A stretch of DNA of 64,000 bases from contig CP082844.1 of assembly GCA_019930625.1 (NCBI GenBank), positions 310,001 through 374,000 of the forward strand. Direction: 5' to 3'. Position 1 is the first letter of the stretch. Each line of letters opens with the position of its first letter. The DNA comes from Nocardia asteroides (GTDB taxonomy: Bacteria > Actinomycetota > Actinomycetes > Mycobacteriales > Mycobacteriaceae). The position numbers and the translations under genes are program-made. The notes beneath the pieces were generated by a model. It had not been told where the DNA came from, made no database searches, and saw only the letters and a program-made list of their open reading frames with translations. Shown one piece after another: positions 6,721-15,104 of this stretch.

Positions 6721-9183
6721 TCAGCGGCTCCGGGCATTCCTGAACTGCTCCAGCAGGTGGTTCGGAATCGGCTGAAGCGGCTGCGCCGGGTTCGGCTGCG
6801 GGAGCGAGACCACACCCGTCGTATGCCGTTGCGCCTGCCACTGATCGGTCTGGGTGGCCTTGTCGATCTCCGAGCGGAGCACACGAATCCGCTCGAAGTC
6901 GGTCGGATCCTCAGCCACCCACGCTGTGGCCGCTTGCACCCGCAGCGCGTGCTCGTTGGCGATCCAGCTCCTCAATCGATCCGCGTCCACCTGAGTCAAG
7001 TCCGTACCGCCCATCCGGATTCTCGCAGCTCCTGCCTCGGTGATCGGCCCGTCCACATGGTTCTGCAGCGTTTGGATCCATTGCTTGGTCGGATTATCGA
7101 TGTAGCCCTCGCCGAGCGCGCGCAGGTCGTCCGAGATGCGGACACCGCCGGGGTAGTCGCCTCGGTACCGCGCGACGCTGGCTTCCAACCCGTACAGCCT
7201 GGGCCTGGCCCATTCCGGATTCAGGTAGTCGCGCTCGAAATGCTTGTGCGCGGCAAGCACTCGTCCGAGGTGCTTGGATGCCAGTGGCTCATCATCGGCG
7301 TGCCGGATGATATCCGCTCGCGCGATGGTCGCCTTCTGCCCTCGGCCCCAGCTGAAACCGGCCATCCGCAGGGCGGACTGCACGCCGCCCATCATGCCTG
7401 TGACGTGCGCGACGTTCTCCGCGGCGAAAGCGGCGGCTCGTTCGCTACCGCGGCGAGATCGAGACCTGGCGATGCCGGACCGCGCGACATCACCGGCGGA
7501 CACGCGATCGTACAGGTTACCGAGCCCAGCCTCTCTCATGTCTCGCGTACTCATGCTCTTCGCCTTGTTCCGCTTGTCGAGGTGATCCACCCGCGAGAAG
7601 GGATTCAACGGGTTGAGGCGGCCGCCTGCGATCCATGCGGTGAGCGGCGAGCTGTTGATCGTGCTCAGCGCGCCGAGCATCGCGAGCGGGGCCAACGAGT
7701 TGGCCGCACCCGCGTTGCCCATTCCCAAACCCATACCGAGCGGGCTGCCACCGGCAGCGCCTACCCCCTGTCCGGCATTACCGGACTGTATCGCCGCCCC
7801 GATGCGGTTGACCACCCAGTCGTTCGCATCGTCGATGTTCCTGCTGATGCGGCGCAACTGAACGATAGCGATGACCTCCACGCCCGCGCCGATGACGAAG
7901 ACCACCATGATCGAGTCGCCCGCCGATCGAAACAGACTGCCCAAGAACAGCTCATAGAACCCGAGGAAGATCACGAAGAAAGCCATTTTCGCGGCGGACA
8001 TGAAGCCGTGCACCACGCAACGGACGGTGAATGTCTGCGTCGGGCCGTAGATGTACCCGCCCGCGGCGAATCCGAAGATCGTCATGAATCCGTAGTAGAC
8101 GAGATCGAGGACCGCCCACATGATCTTGATGGACAGGTAGGCGGCGAAGGCCAGGAGGATGATCGAGCACAGCAGCAACAGCAACCCGGCTCCGATTTGA
8201 CCGACGCTCGGATTCTGGGTCGCGGCATACGCGGTGCTGTCGCCGCACGACCTCATCCCGTTCTTGACCCGGTCTTCGTCACCGGACCTCATGCCGGCCG
8301 TCCACATCGCCCGGCAGGATGGGTTCTTGTCCACGACGTGCCCGAAATTCCACACCTGCAATGGAAGACGGGCGAAGTTGTCCGCCCTGCTCGCCTGCAT
8401 GGTGCTGAGCAACTGATCCGGGTTCGGGTTGCTGTTCCCGTTCAGACCCGCGGCCACAGACAGCCCGAGGTCTCGGCCCTGTACCAGCACTCCGTGGTCG
8501 GAGAGAGCTTTGGACAGCGGATCGGACAGGAAGACCGTCCCGAAGATCGCGACCATCACCATCATGATGACTTGCCACGCGGCCTTGGCATGGTAACCGC
8601 GCACAATGAAATACCCGACGAAGAACGCGCCGATCGACACGGCCGTCGCCGCCATCAAAGGCGTCGCGATCTGGGCCGTGACGTTCGTGGCCATCCCTCG
8701 CAACGGTGCGCTGAACATGTTCATCCACCGGAAATCCAGCGTCTGATCGGGAAGCCAGAGCCCGGCCGTCACCAACGTCAGCCACGGAACGAAGACGAGA
8801 ATCAACAGGCCCCACAGCAGCATATTCCCCGGATTGAGCACTCCGCCGCGATCGGTCACGAACGTATAGCTCGAAACATTGACTCCCTGGGAGTCTTTGA
8901 TGTTCATCCAGCTGGTCGCACTGTTGGGCGCCGACGTCTGGACCAGTGTGCCGTTCTGCGCGATGGACACCGCGTGAATGAAGCCGGGGAAAACGAACAG
9001 CAGGAAGAGCGCGATGAGGATCCACGCGATTCGGCGACGACGACGGGACGCGGCGACCCAGGTCCGGAACCGTCGGAATATCACCTGCGGCCGCCAACGC
9101 TCGGTGTCCCAGAACTGTGGTTCCCAAGGCATCCCGAAGGAAGGCTGGTCTCTTCGAACGCTCGAGGCACGCAACGATCTCAT
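6721..9183 (-). CDS. VirB6/TrbL-like membrane channel protein, copy 2
   Basis: 820-aa polytopic membrane protein, the second and longer paralogue of the product of 175-2460. A basic N-terminus leads into a hydrophobic anchor (IAWILIALFLLFVF), an external loop (SWMNIKDSQG, SSYTFVTDRGG), about six to eight membrane helices including YGFMTIFGFAAGGYIYGP, a Gly-rich segment and a long charged C-terminal half. VirB6/TrbL/TcpH proteins form the inner-membrane channel of type IV secretion. The ATG overlaps the stop of the VirB4-like gene (ATGA), so the two are probably translationally coupled and act together. Copy 1 and copy 2 could replace each other or form a heteromer; this is inference. Confidence 0.8.
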   Translation of the reverse strand: MRSLRASSVRRDQPSFGMPWEPQFWDTERWRPQVIFRRFRTWVAASRRRRRIAWILIALFLLFVFPGFIHAVSIAQNGTLVQTSAPNSATSWMNIKDSQGVNVSSYTFVTDRGGVLNPGNMLLWGLLILVFVPWLTLVTAGLWLPDQTLDFRWMNMFSAPLRGMATNVTAQIATPLMAATAVSIGAFFVGYFIVRGYHAKAAWQVIMMVMVAIFGTVFLSDPLSKALSDHGVLVQGRDLGLSVAAGLNGNSNPNPDQLLSTMQASRADNFARLPLQVWNFGHVVDKNPSCRAMWTAGMRSGDEDRVKNGMRSCGDSTAYAATQNPSVGQIGAGLLLLLCSIILLAFAAYLSIKIMWAVLDLVYYGFMTIFGFAAGGYIYGPTQTFTVRCVVHGFMSAAKMAFFVIFLGFYELFLGSLFRSAGDSIMVVFVIGAGVEVIAIVQLRRISRNIDDANDWVVNRIGAAIQSGNAGQGVGAAGGSPLGMGLGMGNAGAANSLAPLAMLGALSTINSSPLTAWIAGGRLNPLNPFSRVDHLDKRNKAKSMSTRDMREAGLGNLYDRVSAGDVARSGIARSRSRRGSERAAAFAAENVAHVTGMMGGVQSALRMAGFSWGRGQKATIARADIIRHADDEPLASKHLGRVLAAHKHFERDYLNPEWARPRLYGLEASVARYRGDYPGGVRISDDLRALGEGYIDNPTKQWIQTLQNHVDGPITEAGAARIRMGGTDLTQVDADRLRSWIANEHALRVQAATAWVAEDPTDFERIRVLRSEIDKATQTDQWQAQRHTTGVVSLPQPNPAQPLQPIPNHLLEQFRNARSR

Positions 9184-11708
9184 GAACGTACCGACCGCTC
9201 CGGTAGCGCCGATCGCATGCCGCTGACGCTGGTGGGGGTGCTGGTGATGGCCGCGGCGCGGTCCGGACGCGCCGGACCGAGAACTTTGCCCCGACCGATG
9301 CGGTTGAGTGCGTCACGCATGAACATCTCGCCTCGTCGCTCCTCGGGAATCTGGCGACCGGGTCCGACCGGAGGCGAGGTCTCTTCCCGTAGGATCTGCA
9401 ACAAGAAGGGAGCTTCGTCCAGGTCGACGCCCAGCCACTCCAAGCTGTTGCGCGCCAGTGTCTCGTCGCGCTGACGGAAGACGAACCGGTTCGGGATGAG
9501 GTTGTGCGCCGCGCCCTGGAAGTCGGTGGCCGGGTCGTGCGAAGCGAGCCCGATCGCGGCCAAATGCTTACGGCCGTCGCGACTGAAATCCGACGTAACT
9601 GCCGAGCCGACCTGCGTCTGCGTGAAATGGTGCGCTTCGTCGCCGACCAGCAGGCCGAATCTGCCGTTGTCGGAGAGGAATGCCTCCCGCGCCGCGACAC
9701 CGACCAACTCGTAGAGCGCGGTACCGAGCCGCTTGGTCAACGGCAGCCGGTTGTACAGGTGCGGAGTGGTCAGTTCCTCGGCGGTGGGCAGTTGCAGGTG
9801 GTGGCTGCGCACGACGGTCGCGGCGGCGTCGAGGCGCAGCGGTCGCAGCGTGGGGTCGAACAGCACCGGCACCCGCTCCACCACGGTGCTCAGCCGTGCG
9901 GCGAGATCGGCGTACTCCTCCCCCCGTTCGGGGTGCTCCCGTAACCGGCGTACGACGTTGAACAGATCGAGCAGGCTCTTGATCTTGTGCTCGGCCATGC
10001 CCCTGGCGGACAACAGATTGCTCACCGCTGCGCCCGCGCCCGAGGTCGGTGAAAGATCCAGCAGCGGAAGGATCGAGTCCAGCGCACGCTCACCCGCGAT
10101 CCGTGGGTTGAACAACCGTAGCGGGTCCAGCGACACCGTGGGATTGGCCAGGTCGATGATGACCGCGTCATCGATCGACCGCGCGAAATGCTCCCATTCG
10201 CCGACCTGACTGCGGTCGATAGCGAGGAACTGCCCGCCCATGTCGTGCACGAGCACAGCCATCAGCTTGAGAAAATACGACTTCCCCGAGCCGAGTTCGC
10301 CGGTCACCGCGAACGAGGCGGACAGGTCGTGCAGCGCGGCCTCCATGATGCCGAAGTGGATCGGCTCGAAATGCCCCGACAGCAGGTTGACCCCGATCAC
10401 CGGGCCGCTGTCGTCACCGATCTGACTGGTGGTGAACGGCACGAAAGCGGCCCACATGTCCGAGGGGACGATGTGCGCGAAGTCGTCGAAAGCTCGGCGC
10501 GGCGGGCTACCGGGGATCAGCATCGACCAGAGGTCCACTTGCGCGCCGACCGGAGCCGTCATGTCGACCTGGAATCGCTTGTACCGACGCTTGAGGGTGT
10601 TGACCGCGTCCATCGTGGCGTCGCGCGAGGGGCCGCCGATGGCGATCACAGTGGTGAACGAGACTTCCGATTCGCCGCCGTTGACTTCGAAATGATGGTT
10701 GTACTCACCGAGCATCTGCGCTTTCGAAGCAAGCGTGTTCTGCGCGAACGAGACCTCCTGATCGCGCTGATCCATTTGCTCGCCCAGCCTGCGCAGGTTG
10801 AGTTCGTTGTTCTTGAGCACCAGTTCGGCGGGCTTGGTCGAGATCCGCATTCCCCAGTCCACGGTGACGTCCCCGAGACCTTCGAGCACGTTCAAGAACT
10901 CACTGCCGCCGGGAAACGTCATGCCCGAGTAGGGGAAGGAGTGGGGCGTCAGCATCGCCTGATAGGACGGGCGGTACTCGAAATCCGGCTGTACCACCTT
11001 GATCACAGGGACGAACGACGGCCGGATACGCCGGTTGCTATCGGCTTGGGCCCCCTCGTCGAGCGCGGCGGAGCGGAACACCGCGGCCGTCGCGTCGTCC
11101 AGCGCGCCCGCACGGGTGGGCGCCACCGGATCTCCGGCCGCGCCGCGGGAAAGATAATGCTCCCACAACCATTGGAACAACGCCGCGGGTACCGGGACCG
11201 GATCGAAGTCTCCGCCGATCCTGGACAGGATCTGGTTCGCCTTCTCGTCGTACTCATCCAGGTCGGCACGGGAGATCGCTGTCGCATCGATGGTGGTGGT
11301 GCTGCCACGCCACAGGCGCGACAACGCGGACATGCTGGAGTTGCTGGTCCCTACCGGGATCGAGAGCAGGAAGACGCGGGTCTGCGGCATGATCGCATGC
11401 ACGCGCTCATAGGAGGCCACCACCTCGTCGGCGTAGTCCTCGCACTCGTCCAGGTCGACGCCCTCCACCATTTTGGTGAGCACGTCGATCGTGTTCAGCC
11501 GCGCCTGGATGCCCAAAAGCAGCGACCCACTGGGCAAGTTCGTGATCAGCGAGTGGTGCGCCATCTTCACGTCATATTTGTCGCTCGCCTTGCGCAATCC
11601 GTAGCCGAGCGGATTGATGAAGTAAGTGGCGGTGACCAGGCCGGAATGGGTGAACTGGAGATTGCCGCGGATCGCGGCCGTGGGCTGTAGATCTCGTCCG
11701 AGTGCCAT
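9180..11708 (-). CDS. VirB4/TcpF-like secretion ATPase
   Basis: 842-aa cytoplasmic ATPase expected to power assembly or transport by the type IV secretion-like complex. Walker A is GELGSGKS at about residues 470-477 and Walker B is LLVGDEAHH at about 686-694. The ~450-residue N-terminal half resembles the VirB4/TraC N-terminal region, and the following stretch (FLAIDRSQVGEWEHFA, SLDPLRLF) is typical of conjugative ATPases. The start ATG at 11708 overlaps the preceding stop as TGATG, and the end overlaps the next start as ATGA, showing tight operon coupling. An upstream in-frame start at 11771 is disfavoured because it lies within the preceding gene. No coupling protein of the FtsK/TcpA type is in the window. 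Confidence 0.88.
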   Translation of the reverse strand: MALGRDLQPTAAIRGNLQFTHSGLVTATYFINPLGYGLRKASDKYDVKMAHHSLITNLPSGSLLLGIQARLNTIDVLTKMVEGVDLDECEDYADEVVASYERVHAIMPQTRVFLLSIPVGTSNSSMSALSRLWRGSTTTIDATAISRADLDEYDEKANQILSRIGGDFDPVPVPAALFQWLWEHYLSRGAAGDPVAPTRAGALDDATAAVFRSAALDEGAQADSNRRIRPSFVPVIKVVQPDFEYRPSYQAMLTPHSFPYSGMTFPGGSEFLNVLEGLGDVTVDWGMRISTKPAELVLKNNELNLRRLGEQMDQRDQEVSFAQNTLASKAQMLGEYNHHFEVNGGESEVSFTTVIAIGGPSRDATMDAVNTLKRRYKRFQVDMTAPVGAQVDLWSMLIPGSPPRRAFDDFAHIVPSDMWAAFVPFTTSQIGDDSGPVIGVNLLSGHFEPIHFGIMEAALHDLSASFAVTGELGSGKSYFLKLMAVLVHDMGGQFLAIDRSQVGEWEHFARSIDDAVIIDLANPTVSLDPLRLFNPRIAGERALDSILPLLDLSPTSGAGAAVSNLLSARGMAEHKIKSLLDLFNVVRRLREHPERGEEYADLAARLSTVVERVPVLFDPTLRPLRLDAAATVVRSHHLQLPTAEELTTPHLYNRLPLTKRLGTALYELVGVAAREAFLSDNGRFGLLVGDEAHHFTQTQVGSAVTSDFSRDGRKHLAAIGLASHDPATDFQGAAHNLIPNRFVFRQRDETLARNSLEWLGVDLDEAPFLLQILREETSPPVGPGRQIPEERRGEMFMRDALNRIGRGKVLGPARPDRAAAITSTPTSVSGMRSALPERSVRS

Positions 11709-12250
11709 CAGGGGCTTCCTCCGGGGGCTGGATCGCTGCCGTTGCCGTCGTTTCCATTCAGTCGCCGCCACAAGTCGGTCGCCTTGCCGCCCCCGCTCAT
11801 CACCTCGAGCAGCCGGATACCGGATTTCGGCTCCGGGGTCTCCACCGCGTCGACGCGGTCGGGCAGCAAGAGAACCACCGTCTCCTCGATGAACATGGTG
11901 TGGCGGGCCGAGTCACCGGTGATCGGCATGCCGGAGGCCGATACGGGCTTGCGGTAGACGACGAGCCTGCCCAGCCATAGAGCACGGGAGGTCATCCGAA
12001 CCCCGGTGTACGGCACGAGTCCGAGGACGAAGACCGCCAGTATGGTCATCGCCAGACCCGCGATGAAGGTGACGGCGGGATTGACCGGGAAGGCCATCGC
12101 GCACACCGAGGTCACCGACATCATCACCACGGCGGCGGCGACCTGGGGCAGGGTGTAGGGGCCGAACGGGAGTTTCTGCCCGTTCTGCGCCTTGCCGATC
12201 ATCGTGGGCACACGTTTGATCGGCGTGAACACCTTGATCACTTGGGTCAT
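11708..12250 (-). CDS. TcpE-like small conjugation membrane protein
   Basis: 180-aa protein with two adjacent membrane helices at about residues 35-80 (VAAAVVMMSVTSVCAMAF and TFIAGLAMTILAVFVLGLV), then a soluble tail containing RKPVSASGMPITGDSARHT. Size, topology and its position immediately before a VirB4-like ATPase match TcpE of pCW3 and Orf17 of Tn916; PrgI-type proteins are an alternative family name. The ATG at 12250 overlaps the stop of the upstream gene (ATGA), and its own stop overlaps the ATPase start. The longer open frame upstream is out-of-register reading of the TcpD-like gene and was rejected. Confidence 0.72.
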   Translation of the reverse strand: MTQVIKVFTPIKRVPTMIGKAQNGQKLPFGPYTLPQVAAAVVMMSVTSVCAMAFPVNPAVTFIAGLAMTILAVFVLGLVPYTGVRMTSRALWLGRLVVYRKPVSASGMPITGDSARHTMFIEETVVLLLPDRVDAVETPEPKSGIRLLEVMSGGGKATDLWRRLNGNDGNGSDPAPGGSP

Positions 12251-12507
12251 CGATACCCGCCGATAGGGTGATCGGGGACGATGAGGTTGGCGTCCGTTCG
12301 CGCGTAGTTGATGGTCGTGGGCAGAATCCAGATCACCACCCCGGCCATCAACCCCGAGCCGAAGACGACGATGATCCGCGCCGGCGACAGCCTGGATTTC
12401 GCTGCCTCGGAGATCACCACGCCGATCGTGACGATGGCGATGATGATCATCCCGCCCCACCGGACAAAGATAAGGATGCCATAGAGGATGTTGCTGAGAT
12501 TACCCAT
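12247..12507 (-). CDS. TcpD-like small two-helix membrane protein
   Basis: 86-aa protein with two predicted membrane helices (about 6-35 and 43-64) separated by a short basic loop (SEAAKSRLSPAR). This is the layout of TcpD of pCW3 and, more loosely, of VirB2-type small subunits. A GAGAGG Shine-Dalgarno sequence lies just upstream of ATG 12507. It starts 16 bp after the TcpC-like stop and its end overlaps the TcpE-like start. The sequence alone is too short to prove homology; position and topology carry the call. Confidence 0.65.
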   Translation of the reverse strand: MGNLSNILYGILIFVRWGGMIIIAIVTIGVVISEAAKSRLSPARIIVVFGSGLMAGVVIWILPTTINYARTDANLIVPDHPIGGYR

Positions 12508-12523
12508 CGGGCTGCCTCTCGGA

Positions 12524-13549
12524 TCAGTTCTGCGTCGCCGGCGGAATAGTCACCGACGGCGAGGAAGACGAGGTCGAAGTGGGCGGCGCTCCGCCGCGGG
12601 AATCCTGGCCGACTACCACCGCCAGCGGACTCGACAATGCGGGAATCGGATCTATCGACACCACCTGCCACTGGCCCCCGTTGCGGATCATGGTGAGCGG
12701 GTAGGCCAGTGTCGCGGCGGCGCCGGTGTCGGCTTTGGGGTTGACGGTGGCCAGCACTTGGGCCTTCGCGCCACCGGAGCCGCAGCTCGAATCATCCGTG
12801 GTGAGCGAGGTCAGCTCGACGGCGGTGTAGGGAGCGGGCTTGAGCGCGGCCAGCCCGGCATCCGGTGTGGTGTATCGCGCCACGTCGCCGCTGCCTGCCA
12901 GCATGGCGCTCAGGAAACCTGCGGCGACCTGACCGAGCGGTGTGTCCGGTGCGCAGGGCGAGCCGTAGGCAAGTTTGAGGTCGACGCCCTTCGCGGGAGG
13001 CTGCACCACCGCGGGCATCGACAGCGCACGAAGCCGCCCATCCGATACCGACACCGCGACGCGGTAGAACTGCCGATGATCCGGCGCGGTGGCGGCGCCG
13101 GCTTTGCCGACTCGCACCGAGACCGTCACCGACCAGACATCGACCGCGCCGGTCGACATCACGCGCGACACATAGGCGACCGACGGGTCGGACACTTGAC
13201 GCGCGGACGAAGGCAAGGTGATCTGCTGGTTGGAGCCCACGAATTCGCCGATCCGATCCTGTTGCCCCGCAACGGCGGTCAGATAGGTGACGACGAACTG
13301 CTCGGCGAAAGAGCCCGCCAATTGGGCACGCCCGACAATTGCCGTCGTCGAAGCGTCCGACGGCGGAGGCGGGGGGGTGTCGAAGACGCTGAGAACAGCG
13401 TGGCCGCCGCCGAGCACGGCGAGTACCGCCAGTACGGCGACCACAATGTTGTCGCGACGGCGGCGTGCGGCCATCCGGCGAAGCAGTGCCTCACCAGAAT
13501 CTGCCGGACTACGAACCACTGTCCTCACTCTCGAAATGGTAGAGAGCAC
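12524..13549 (-). CDS. TcpC-like conjugation protein
   Basis: 341-aa bitopic protein: an Arg-rich cytoplasmic tail, one membrane helix (NIVVAVLAVLAVLGGGHAVL, about residues 34-53), then an external region built of two NTF2/VirB8-like halves (about 75-190 and 205-305) and a Ser/Thr/Pro-rich C-terminus. This is the architecture of TcpC of pCW3 and Orf13 of Tn916, a VirB8-like assembly factor required for conjugation. The GTG start at 13549 places the basic tail directly ahead of the helix. It heads the TcpC-D-E-VirB4-VirB6 series and lies 46 bp after the Rv3651-like gene. Confidence 0.75.
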   Translation of the reverse strand: MLSTISRVRTVVRSPADSGEALLRRMAARRRRDNIVVAVLAVLAVLGGGHAVLSVFDTPPPPPSDASTTAIVGRAQLAGSFAEQFVVTYLTAVAGQQDRIGEFVGSNQQITLPSSARQVSDPSVAYVSRVMSTGAVDVWSVTVSVRVGKAGAATAPDHRQFYRVAVSVSDGRLRALSMPAVVQPPAKGVDLKLAYGSPCAPDTPLGQVAAGFLSAMLAGSGDVARYTTPDAGLAALKPAPYTAVELTSLTTDDSSCGSGGAKAQVLATVNPKADTGAAATLAYPLTMIRNGGQWQVVSIDPIPALSSPLAVVVGQDSRGGAPPTSTSSSSPSVTIPPATQN

Positions 13550-13595
13550 AGTCGTTCTTAACCGGCCGGTAGTTCCCAGCGATGGGAATCAAACG

Positions 13596-14732
13596 TCAGC
13601 AGGCGGGGTTGCTTTTCATCCTCCCCGCGAGCCAATGCCGCAATTGTTCGTCATAGCCGATCGGCGCGCTGCGCTGCCGTGACTCCAGTACCTGGCGATG
13701 GGTTTCCAGCAGCGGGACGTCATCGGCGGCGCGAACCAGCTGCGCGATAGCCAGCTGTCTGCTCGAGTACCCGGGATAGGGGTAGAGCAGTAGCGATGTG
13801 GGCGTGTAACCACCGCCGTAGTTGAGCACCCGCAGCGTCACGCCCGCGCTGTCACCGGATCGCAGCCGCTCGCCGAGTTCCGCGAGCCGGGGACGGTCGT
13901 CGGGATGGAACACGTCGACCGGCCGGAAGAGATAATCCCAACGAACCCACGGTGCGGGATCGGTGAGCCAGTGCGAGATGCTGGTGCGCTCGAGTTGCAC
14001 CACGGCCAGGTGCGTTCCCGCCCGGCGATGCGCCTCGCGCAACCCGATTCGCTCCAAGGTCGGCCACGCCGGCGGTGCGTTCTCCGAGGTGACATCCTCG
14101 ATCAACCACCAGGCGCCGCGGGTGCGCTCGTCGTCACGGGCGCGAATCGTGATCCGCCACTGCGCCGGGCGGCCGAACCCGTGCACCACGGTGGTGTCGA
14201 ACTGCATCCGGTCACCCGGCTTGGGGTCGTAGAGGAGATCGAGAACCTCCGCATGCCGATCGAAGCTCGACACCCGGTGGAACAGTTCCGCGATCGACAG
14301 CCTCGGGACGTACTGTTCCGCGGCGCTGCCGGACAGCCGCGTGATACCGCTCGGTTGCTGGATTGTCTGACTACTCAAGTCCCAGATGGCGCCCACCGCC
14401 GGGCGCAAGGTGGGCACCCGTTCGGACGCCGGGCCGAGCCACAGCCGCACAGCGTGCACGTCACCGGCCGGTCCGAAGATCGGACGGATGAGCAGTTGGT
14501 GCTTGCCAGCGCGCGTTTGAATGACCAGGTCGACATCCTTGGCTTGATCATGCGCGGTGTGAATCGCCTCCGTCAATCCCGCAGTCGTTAGCTTGTCGTA
14601 CAGGACGGGCGCTTTCGACAGCGTTCGCTGCAATACCCGCTGCCAGCTGGCGAACTCACGCGGCGCATCCCCCACCGACGCCACGGACATGCCGTCCGGC
14701 GCCAACGTCTCGATAGTCACCCATGGAATCAC
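13596..14732 (-). CDS. Rv3651-like GAF/PAS-type protein
   Basis: 378-aa soluble protein. The N-terminus (WVTIETLAPDGMSVASVGDAP) matches the Rv3651-like N-terminal family of mycobacteria, known from structure to combine GAF- and PAS-like domains; later stretches (residues ~120-350) fit two PAS-like repeats. The ligand and role are unknown, and I infer a sensor or scaffold. It is the first gene of the secretion-like cluster, 46 bp before the TcpC-like gene. GTG 14732 is preferred because family members begin just before the WxxIETL motif and because a short upstream reading frame ends there in a GTGA overlap; TTG 14789 is an alternative. Confidence 0.65.
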   Translation of the reverse strand: MIPWVTIETLAPDGMSVASVGDAPREFASWQRVLQRTLSKAPVLYDKLTTAGLTEAIHTAHDQAKDVDLVIQTRAGKHQLLIRPIFGPAGDVHAVRLWLGPASERVPTLRPAVGAIWDLSSQTIQQPSGITRLSGSAAEQYVPRLSIAELFHRVSSFDRHAEVLDLLYDPKPGDRMQFDTTVVHGFGRPAQWRITIRARDDERTRGAWWLIEDVTSENAPPAWPTLERIGLREAHRRAGTHLAVVQLERTSISHWLTDPAPWVRWDYLFRPVDVFHPDDRPRLAELGERLRSGDSAGVTLRVLNYGGGYTPTSLLLYPYPGYSSRQLAIAQLVRAADDVPLLETHRQVLESRQRSAPIGYDEQLRHWLAGRMKSNPAC

Positions 14733-14806
14733 TGCGCCACTTCGCTTCGCACTTGCCCGTACCCAGCCGTTCCTCCGGATCCGCTCCAACCCGGATGAGA
14801 CAACAT
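14729..14806 (-). CDS. Possible 25-codon upstream ORF
   Basis: ATG 14806 opens a 25-codon frame whose TGA overlaps the GTG start of the Rv3651-like gene (GTGA). The ATG lies only a few bases after the start point predicted from the promoter at 14819-14847, so translation could begin at the end of the transcript and re-initiate at the GTG. The peptide has no recognised features. The support is positional only. Confidence 0.25.
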   Translation of the reverse strand: MLSHPGWSGSGGTAGYGQVRSEVAQ

Positions 14807-14818
14807 GTGACGCTAGGC

Positions 14819-14847
14819 AATGTACCGTTGTTCAGCGGCTCAATCAA
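14819..14847 (-). promoter_or_regulatory. Candidate promoter of the secretion-like cluster
   Basis: On the minus strand TTGATT (14842-14847) and TACATT (14819-14824) are separated by exactly 17 bp, matching a primary sigma factor promoter in four of six positions each. Transcription would begin near 14812, just upstream of the Rv3651-like gene and the Tcp-like genes that follow. Confidence 0.45.
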
Positions 14848-15104
14848 CTCCTAAGGAACACGCCGCGTTGCTATGAAGTGTGCAGCACGTTCATCGAACA
14901 CCATGGGGATGTTCATTTTGTTCACGTTAAGTTCAGTGCCGACCTGGCCGAGACCGGCACGCGACCTGACGGCACACCGAGCGCAAACCTGCGGCAGTGA
15001 CCCGAACAGCGGCTGAAAACGAGGTAGATGGCATTCACGTAGCTAATCCTGCAGCTAGCTATATCCCTCTCTCGCGGCGGGATACCCCGGAAGTACGAAC
15101 GGCG
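14848..15104. other. Gap between ROK gene and secretion-like cluster
   Basis: 257 bp without a credible gene. It is AT-richer than its surroundings, with two TAGCTA palindromes at 15040-15045 and 15056-15061 (16 bp apart). No hairpin terminator for the ROK gene was recognised. Confidence 0.4.

Noticed and set aside
6520..9474. A 984-codon open frame on the plus strand
   Set aside because: It is antisense to the VirB6-like gene and its product is a His/Arg-rich shadow with no domain.
8279..9700. A 473-codon minus-strand frame overlapping the ATPase and VirB6-like genes
   Set aside because: Out of frame with both genuine genes, which meet in an ATGA overlap; its product alternates shadows of the two.
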